NCBI GenBank assembly: GCA_951213105.1
Contig: OX578152.1
Coordinates: forward strand, 102,207,455 to 102,271,454
Direction of reading: 5' to 3'
Length of the DNA stretch: 64,000 bases
From: Amaurobius ferox
Taxonomy: Eukaryota > Arthropoda > Arachnida > Araneae > Amaurobiidae
Position numbers and translations under genes: made by a program. Positions 56,993 to 64,000 of this stretch are shown in pieces (the first letter of the stretch is position 1; each line of letters starts with the position of its first letter). The notes below the pieces were generated by a model that did not search any database, was not told the DNA's origin, and saw only the letters and a list, made by a program, of their open reading frames with translations.

Positions 56993-57727
56993 CAGGGTGA
57001 TTAAAAACAAGGTAGGCTAAACTTTACGAGGTGGTAGTAAATACCAAATCAAGCATTTGTCGTCATAGTTTACCGGGTTGGAAATAAAACTTGGGGCATT
57101 ACATGGCGATTACTCGTTAGGAAGAAGTCGCTCCACAAACATAAAACTGTCATTCTGGTTGTTACTTTCTGGTTGAAGAAGAAAACCACGTATGCGAATT
57201 TCACCTGGGGAAGAAGAACCCTTATGCAAATTTTTGTAACATCGACTGTACGGCCTTATCAGTTTGAAGCAGTAATTCGCAATTCTAAATGTGTCGTGTC
57301 TCGACTTCTTTCTGTGGGTATATTTCAAGAGACTCGTATATGACACTTCACTTGAATCTGAGGAGTAACTTGTCGCCAAAATGTCGGCCGCTGCTGCCGA
57401 AGTGCGCGATATGCCTTGTCCGTTCGAGAGAGTTCGCCAATCCCTCCATCGTCGCTGTGAGACGTGCATTCAGGTTGGCGGTCGCTCTTTTGAGTTCACT
57501 CTAATTATTTTTAAGTTTTCTCTCTAATTATTGTTTATTAAATGTTATTTTAAAACAACTTCTAAATCATTCTTGTGTTTTCGCCTCACCTCATCGGTTT
57601 CACCATTAAACGCGTACTCTGCGCCTTTATGTTTCATTTCCGACTCGGTAAACTATGACGAAAAATACTTGGATTGGTGTATACTACAACCTCGTAAAGT
57701 TTGGACTATCTAGTTTTAATCACCCTG
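56993..57727. mobile_element. MITE with CAGGGTGATTAAAA ends
   Basis: Inverted ends of about 45 bp (cagggtgattaaaaacaagg and aaactttacgaggt(g/t)gtagta). TA precedes the left end; the right flank is aata, so the target duplication is unclear. The plus strand near 57,430 reads ANPSIVAVRRAFRL, weakly like an HTH of DUF4817 elements. Otherwise non-coding. Confidence 0.75.
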
Positions 57728-57799
57728 AATACCTATTAGTACCGTGTCTGTCCAATAAATGACCGGATTTTAGATAAAAACTTTTTTTTCTGATTGAAT

Positions 57800-58345
57800 G
57801 CAAGTAATATTGATTTTAGTAAGGAGATATCAAAACGAATAACTTTAGGTAATGGACTCCATTCGATTCCAGAAACTCGATTTGCTTTTCTTATTGTGCT
57901 ACGTACGGTGGTCAATTATAAACAAAAATGCAGTCTTCACTTAATAATATTACGTTTTGCATATCTCGTTGGACCTGACCCTTCCCTGAAAATGTTATGA
58001 AGTGCTGCTCTCCCAGAAGTAGCACCTATTTTCATTTCTTCCCAAACAGTATCATCAATTGAAATATACTGCTCATTTTTTCATTCTCATCTTCAGAACT
58101 TAAGAGCAATCTCATTCTTTTTCGTCCTCTACGTATTATATTCTTAATGTTCTCCTCTTCATTGTCGGTATCTGTAGGCTCACACCCAGTGTCTATAATA
58201 GATCATTATCATTTTCAAATAATATATCTTCACTTTCAGAAAGTCCATCTTCATCAAACTCTTAGCCTATGTTATTTATTTCTTCTGTTTAGAACTTGGT
58301 GTGTCTTGAATGTTTCGACATTTCTTCAGGGTGAAGAGTAGGAAT
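57800..58345 (-). pseudogene. piggyBac-like transposase N-terminal fragment
   Basis: Minus strand, in shifting frames: an acidic stretch (EFDEDGLSESEDILFENDND), TDNEEENIKNIIRRGRK, then DDTVWEEMKIGATSGRAALH and NIFREGSGPTRYAKRNI. Acidic N-terminus plus the GR...HNIF...GPT.YAKRNI pattern is typical of piggyBac transposases, which cut and paste at TTAA. It stops before the catalytic domain. atgaccgg-type palindromes at about 57,758 and 58,597 may be eroded ends; no TTAA pair was found. Confidence 0.6.
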
Positions 58346-58666
58346 GGAGTAACGCTGTAAAAACAAAATATAAACTAATTAGTAATAATATTCAGTTCTT
58401 GCCACCTTTTCTTCTAACTTGACATTTTACACACTTTATTGAAATTATAATAGACAATTTTTTTAACTTGATTTCTTGCACATTTTTGCAACTGTCCTTG
58501 CAGAAATGTGCAGGAAACTGATGAAAATATGTGGAATGTGCATGTAAATTATATTATCTTACTTGATAACTTTATAAGGCAATAAATTTTTCTCCCGGTC
58601 AAATGACCGGTCCTGGCAGTTGACAGTAGACTATGTATCTTTATCATATAAATACAAGAACAAGAT
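58346..58666. other. Spacer
   Basis: Mostly AT-rich; contains the ggtcaaatgaccggtc palindrome near 58,600 that may mark the piggyBac-like end. Confidence 0.4.
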
Positions 58667-59642
58667 AAAAAATCTGATGTGGGCAACACATGGCTTTTCT
58701 TATATAATGCAATGAATTTAGTACTTTTACAGTAAAAAATAGGTTTTTCTTATAGTAGATACTTATATTCTTTCCAAGATATAATTTTCGACAATTAGTC
58801 GTCATTTTCATTGATTTAGCAAAATTTTTATCCATGTTAATTCGGCAATATTTCAAAAAGTCGCCAAGTTGGCGATATTCCGCCAAATTCATCGCCAAAA
58901 TATCGCCAAGCGTTATGGACGGAGAAATAAGTTTTCTTATAGCAGATAAATGACTATTGGCGTTCAAATACAAAAGTATTACTCAAAGTATCTTTCCTCA
59001 TGAATGGAACGTGCTAGATCCACGAGAATGATGTCACCAAATTTATCGCAGCATGATATTACGTATGAAAGTGAACATATTTCACAATAGTTAATATTCT
59101 TTTTTAATTTATGCGGTTTCTTGATAAATATATTTGAAAAATGTGCAATATCTCGAGAACGTTTATGCTAGCGTTCTAAAGTTTATGTTAATCGTTTACG
59201 AAGGAAAAATTACATAAGAAATGTCTGTTTGTCTAACTTTATTAAAGGTTTTGATTTTATGATTTTTTTCAAAATTTCACTCGAAAATTTAAGGGGGTTC
59301 TGAACATTCGATTACGTTTAAAAACAATAGGCTTCCAGTATTCACGGATTGTTATTTTTGTACCAAATTTTATTCGAATCGCTCCATTCGTTCGTGAGAT
59401 ATCGTCTACACAGTCTCACTGACACACACACACACACACAGACACACACACACACACACACAGACACACACACACACACACACACACACATAATTTCACA
59501 CACACACACAGACATCATCTCAAAAATTTTTGATTCGTGATCAGGGATGCTTGAAACGTACTCTCCCGTCGAAAACTCGAATTCGAATTTTCGACCCCGT
59601 CACAATACTTTCCTTATGCATTATGTATATAAGGAAAGTAAT
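58667..59642 (+). mobile_element. HINE-2, full length
   Basis: aaaatctgatgtgggcaaca to the hairpin ctttccttatgcattatgta ending aaggaaagta, with a CA/CAGACA tract at 59,425-59,515. Same subterminal repeat logic as HINE-1. Confidence 0.85.
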
Positions 59643-59750
59643 AAATATTGAAAACTTGATTGTATACATTTAATAGAAAAAGTCATAAAATAAAGTTGTA
59701 AGGTACACACGTCTCTTTCTCCTCCTCTGATTCCTTTTTTGAGAATATTA

Positions 59751-59827
59751 TTACTTTCCTTATACACATATAATGTATAAGAAAAGTATTGTGACTGGGT
59801 CGAAAATTCGAATTCGAGTTTTCGACA
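59751..59827 (-). mobile_element. HINE-2, 3' end fragment
   Basis: Hairpin ctttccttatacacatataa/tgtataagaaaag followed by aaaattcgaattcgagtttt. Confidence 0.7.
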
Positions 59828-60599
59828 AAATGCTGATTAGGCCGGTGATTCGTCAAATAACCAAATCAGTTACGATCGTTAATTTAAATATACATAAATT
59901 ATAATGAAAACTGAGGGAAATAATACTCGAAAGGTAATTTAGACCCCACAAAGTGAGAAAAAGCGATAACATTATATGCGAATTTTCTAATCAAAAGTAT
60001 ACACCCTGTCATTTGACCGGTCATGGTACGTTTAGAGTTAAATATCTATCGATCTAATGTTATGTATACATAAGTCTTGAATTCATTGTATAATGTCAGA
60101 GAGTATGGCGAAATAACGTTGATCAGAGAATCAATCTGTCGATCGTGGTTGGTTAAACAGGGAATGCATGTTTCGAATCAAACCAATTTCGATGTGGGGT
60201 AAACCGACACATTTAGATAACGCGCCTGCTGCGAATAGAATTGATACTTTGCAAATGTCTATAAATAATGCAATAGGGAATATATGCAGCGCGATAAAAT
60301 GTTGTTTTAGGAGCCATCATATGGCTAGCCGGTATAAAATGTGAAGCTTAGACACTTAAAAGTTCTAAATATCAAAAACTGATTCAAATGTAAGAATAAA
60401 AATGGCGCACGTTATCGAATTCTGTTCAAGGTGGAAATTACGGCATGTAAATCGATATTCCATATTTAGTCACTGTAGTTTAGCGTGTTTTTAACATTTT
60501 CAGATATTTTAGGTTAAAACTAATTATAGCATTATTTTTTAATAATTTGATTTAAAGAATATCCGACAAACGATTTCAGTATTTGAAACGTAACTCACA
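59828..60599. other. Spacer with possible piggyBac end
   Basis: ccctgtcatttgaccggtca at about 60,007 resembles the palindrome near 58,600; TTAA lies about 15 bases further on. 60,350-60,520 resembles 15,560-15,780. No gene. Confidence 0.4.
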
Positions 60600-61172
60600 G
60601 TTATCCCAGTGGAATAAAAAATGAATTTGTTGATAAAAGGTTACAAAAATTCATCTGTTGTAAGTAAAAATTAAAATATCTAAAAAACCGTTGATTGTAC
60701 ACCATTAGAGTTAATCAAGAACTTTTAGGATAATTTTTTTCTGCGAATAATGATATTAAAATGAATTTTGAGTGTCTAGCCATTCTCGAGTTACTTCTGA
60801 AAGAATGACTGAAGACATTTCCAGCAAACGAACAGTCAGGCAGGCATTCTTTGTTATTCTAAATATAGATCTAAAACAACAAACGATCCCACTGACGTTG
60901 TCAAGGAGACCATTTGGGGTTTGTACTCCCCATTGATAAAACATAATAAAAAAAATCATCTATTGTAACTGCAAATTAAAATGTCCGAAGAACCGTTGAT
61001 TCTACGCATTTAGAGTTAATGAAGAACATTTAGTATATTTTTTTCTGCGAATAATGATATTAAAATGAATTTTGTGTGTTTAGCCGTTCTCGAATTATTT
61101 CTGAAAGAATAACTAAAGACATCTCCACCGAACGAACAATTAGAAAGACATTATATTATTCTAGATCAAGAG

Positions 61173-62527
61173 CAACAAGAAGGATCAATCATGCTTAAAG
61201 CATTGATTATGAAACACTTTCCAACTTTAATGCAATTTTATTTAAACATGTCTAAAATGCAATACATTCCTCGTTAATATTTTAAAACTTATCACAATAC
61301 TACATTAATTTATTATATTTGAAAACTTAAACCTTCATCGACAAAAATGAACTTCATTCAAATGATGGCATTGACATATAAATTGCGTGGTTTAAACATC
61401 TCTAAAATGTGATGCATTCCTCGGTTAATAATTTTAGAATTATCATAATACTACGATAATTTATTACATTTGAAAACTTCATCGGAAACAATTGAAATTC
61501 ATTCAAATGACGTCATAGAAAAAATAACACGCCTGGATCTCTCTATAAAAGCAGCATTTCATTCATAAATAATTTCCCATTCATGTCATTCATCACAATA
61601 CTATAATAATTTATTTTATTTAAAAATTAAGACCATGGAACTACACGTAATTAAACTCTATGCGCAAAACTTCATCGAAAAAATCGTCCTTCTCTTTGTA
61701 AAATCTTGTTATATTTGATTAGACACTTTATATTTGATTCATATCAGCTATGCAGACTCCATGAACTGAATGATTTTGTGTTACAGAAATACAGCAATTC
61801 TAATACAACTCATTCTACATATTTTGCTGTTTACATTTTACATAAGTGAAAAATAGGCTTCGTTGTAGAAATAATCAAATTTGGATGAACATTTAAACTC
61901 AAATATATTGTAATTGCGTTGTTTCAGTACGTAGATGCACAGAATTTATGCAAAAATAAAGTGGTTTTAGGACGGATACAACACTCAATATGAATTAAAA
62001 AGAACTTTAAAAATCACGATTTTGAGACAAGATGGATGCCATATATCATTTTGAAGTGGGTCACGTGATGTTTTCATATCGTGGTCACGTGATCGCTTCA
62101 TATAAGATGTGTTATTAATATTTTAATTTTTATTTAAAAAACTACTGAATATATTTCGCTGAATTTTTTTTTATATATTTTATGGAACAATTTGAATATT
62201 ACCTAAAATTTTCGAAGCAATTTGTGAATTTTAAATCCGCTTAAAAATGTTTGAAAAATTAGGCCCCATAGGGCTCAATGTATTTCATTTTTTCAACTCG
62301 AGTTCAATCCAAAACTAATTGGGTGATATTATTCATTTATAGTCCCATAGATCCTACAGACCGTCTGAATAACATGCTAAAATTTCATTTTGATGTAAAT
62401 CATTTTTACGGCAGTTATTGTGCTAACGGGCAGACAGACAGACAGACAGAATGAATGAAACAGACAGACAGCAGACAAACAGAATGAACAAAAATAAGCA
62501 CTTTTCAACTTTGTTGTAAAGTGTTAA
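61173..62527 (+). mobile_element. HINE-4, most complete copy
   Basis: aacaagaaggatcaatcatg, hairpin arms aatcatgc/gcattgatt, subterminal aaacactttccaac, body with gtcacgtgat, CAGA tract (62,431-62,485) and terminal hairpin cacttttcaactttgttgta ending gtgttaa. Inserted in the satellite at agcaacaaacgac. Confidence 0.85.
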
Positions 62528-62920
62528 CAAACGACCCCAATGACATTGCCAAGGAGAGCATTTCGAGGCTATAATACCCCCATTGATAAAAGATAATAAA
62601 AAATTCGTCTACTGTAACTACAAAATAAAATATCTCAACAACCATTGATTGTACATCAGTAAAGTTAGTCAAGAATATTTAGGATATATTTGCTCCCCGA
62701 ATGATGGTATTACAACGAATTTTGTTTGTCAAGTATTTCTAGAGTTTGAAAGAATGCCTGAAAAAGTCTCCAACAAATGAACAGTTAGATAGACATATTT
62801 TATTATTTTTGGTCTAGAGCAACAAACGATACCAATCACGTTGCCATGGGAAGCTTTGAGGGTTACACTCCACCATTGTTAAAATAGTGCAAAAAACTAT
62901 CCATTGTAATTACAAATTAA

Positions 62921-63850
62921 AAAAATCTGATGTGGTCAACATATGACTTTCCTTATATAATGCAATGAATTTACTACTTTTACAGTAAAACATAGGTTTT
63001 TCTTATAGTAGATACTTATATTCTTTCCAAGATATTGAATTTTCGACAATTAGTCGTAATTTCATTGATTTAGCGTCATTTTTATTCATTTGGCGAGATT
63101 TTCGTTAATTTGACAACATTTCAAAAAGTCGCCAAGTTGGCGACATTTCGCCAAATTCGTCGCCAAAATCTCGCCAAGCTTTACTGACGGAGAAATAAGT
63201 TATTCTTATAGCATATAAATGACTATTGGCGTTCAAATACAAAAGTATTACTCGAAGTATATTTTTTCATGAATGGAACGAGCTAGATCCACGATAATGA
63301 TGTCACCCAATTTATCGCATAGCATTAAATATGAAAAGTGAACATGTTTCTGAATAGGACATTTTTTTAATTTTATATGACTTTTTGATAATTTTTTTAA
63401 AAATGTGCAATATCTCAAGAACGGTTTACGTTAGCGTTTTAATATTTATGTCAATCGCTTTCTAATGAAAAATTACGTAAGAAATGTCTATTTGCATAAC
63501 TTTATTAGTGATTTTGATTTTTTAACAATTTTTCAAAATTCCACGAGAAAATTTAGGGGGGGGGGGTGTTGTACATTCGATTGCGTATAAAAACAATAAG
63601 CTTCCAGTGTTTACGGATTGTGATTTTTGTACCAAATTTCGTTTGATTCGGTCTATTCGTTCGTCAGTTATCGTCTCCATAGACTCACTGACACACACAC
63701 ACACACACACACATACAGACATCACTTCAAAAATGTTTGATTCGTGATCATGGATGTTTGAAACGTGCTCTCCCGTCGAAAACTCGAATTCGAATTTTCG
63801 ACCCCGTCACAATAGTTTCCTTATACAGTAAGTATATAAGGAAAGTAATA
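62921..63850 (+). mobile_element. HINE-2, full length
   Basis: aaaaatctgatgtggtcaac to tatataaggaaagtaata, with CA tract 63,690-63,713 and the shared tctcccgtcgaaaactcga module. Inserted in the satellite. Confidence 0.85.
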
Positions 63851-64000
63851 TATGAAGAACCGTTGATTGTACACTTATAGAGTTAATCAAAAATACTTGG
63901 GATATTCATTTTTTTTTCAAATGATTGCATAAAAATGAATTTTGTGTGTCTAGTAGTTCTTGAGTTATTGCTGAAAGACGGCTGGAGACTTCACATCTTT

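Larger units (their letters stand above)
60600..64000 (+). repeat. ~300-bp satellite interrupted by two HINEs
   Basis: Units marked by aa(c)cgttgattgtacac (60,691; 60,993; about 62,641; 63,859) and ctgcgaataatgatattaaa. The first two are 302 bp apart. HINE-4 (61,173-62,527) and HINE-2 (62,921-63,850) break the array. It runs off the window end. Confidence 0.8.

Noticed and set aside
57110..57469. 119-codon minus-strand frame in a MITE
   Set aside because: No recognisable domain; the only hint of coding lies on the other strand and is weak.

Overview
The window is AT-rich eukaryotic repeat DNA with no intact host protein-coding gene that I can support. The element mix is Tc1-like DNA transposons, Penelope-like (PLE) relics, tRNA/5S SINEs, DUF4817-type and piggyBac-type relics, and very many hairpin-ended non-autonomous elements with CA/CAGA microsatellites. 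This points to an arthropod; a chelicerate such as a spider is my guess from the general look of these repeats, not something proven here.

Main layout: positions 1 to about 20,590 and 35,125 to about 55,500 are two diverged copies (unit 1, unit 2) of one segment in the same orientation, i.e. a tandem segmental duplication about 35 kb apart. Because both copies are visible, many later insertions can be dated against an empty site in the other copy: Tc1-A (3,753-5,888), a HINE-1 (9,252-10,050) and a compact PLE (13,155-14,423) hit only unit 1. Tc1-B (38,278-39,677), a HINE-1 (43,002-43,790), a SINE/MITE cluster (47,981-49,738) and expanded tandem repeats belong only to unit 2. Older elements (a PLE relic, a tRNA SINE, some HINEs) are in both. 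Each unit also holds five decayed copies (A-E) of a still older module.

Between the units (20,590-35,124) and after unit 2 (55,500-64,000) lies a dense mosaic: four families of hairpin-ended elements (here HINE-1 to HINE-4; Helentron/DINE-1-like by structure), (CAA)n-tailed SINEs, a second tRNA-derived repeat family (SINE-2), TA-flanked MITEs starting CAGGGTG, a piggyBac fragment and a ~300-bp satellite broken by two HINEs.

Most notable system: a composite SINE in which a complete 119-nt 5S rRNA sequence is joined to a tRNA-derived SINE whose B box is deleted. Two copies, each with its own target-site duplication, show that the chimera retroposes as one unit and may use the 5S internal promoter. 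A second oddity is a 59-bp mini-SINE, just the 3' hairpin of such a SINE, with a near-constant 5' end. It has landed repeatedly, including runs in which the same duplicated target is reused. All names HINE-1 to -4, Tc1-A/B, SINE-1/2 and module A-E are local labels.
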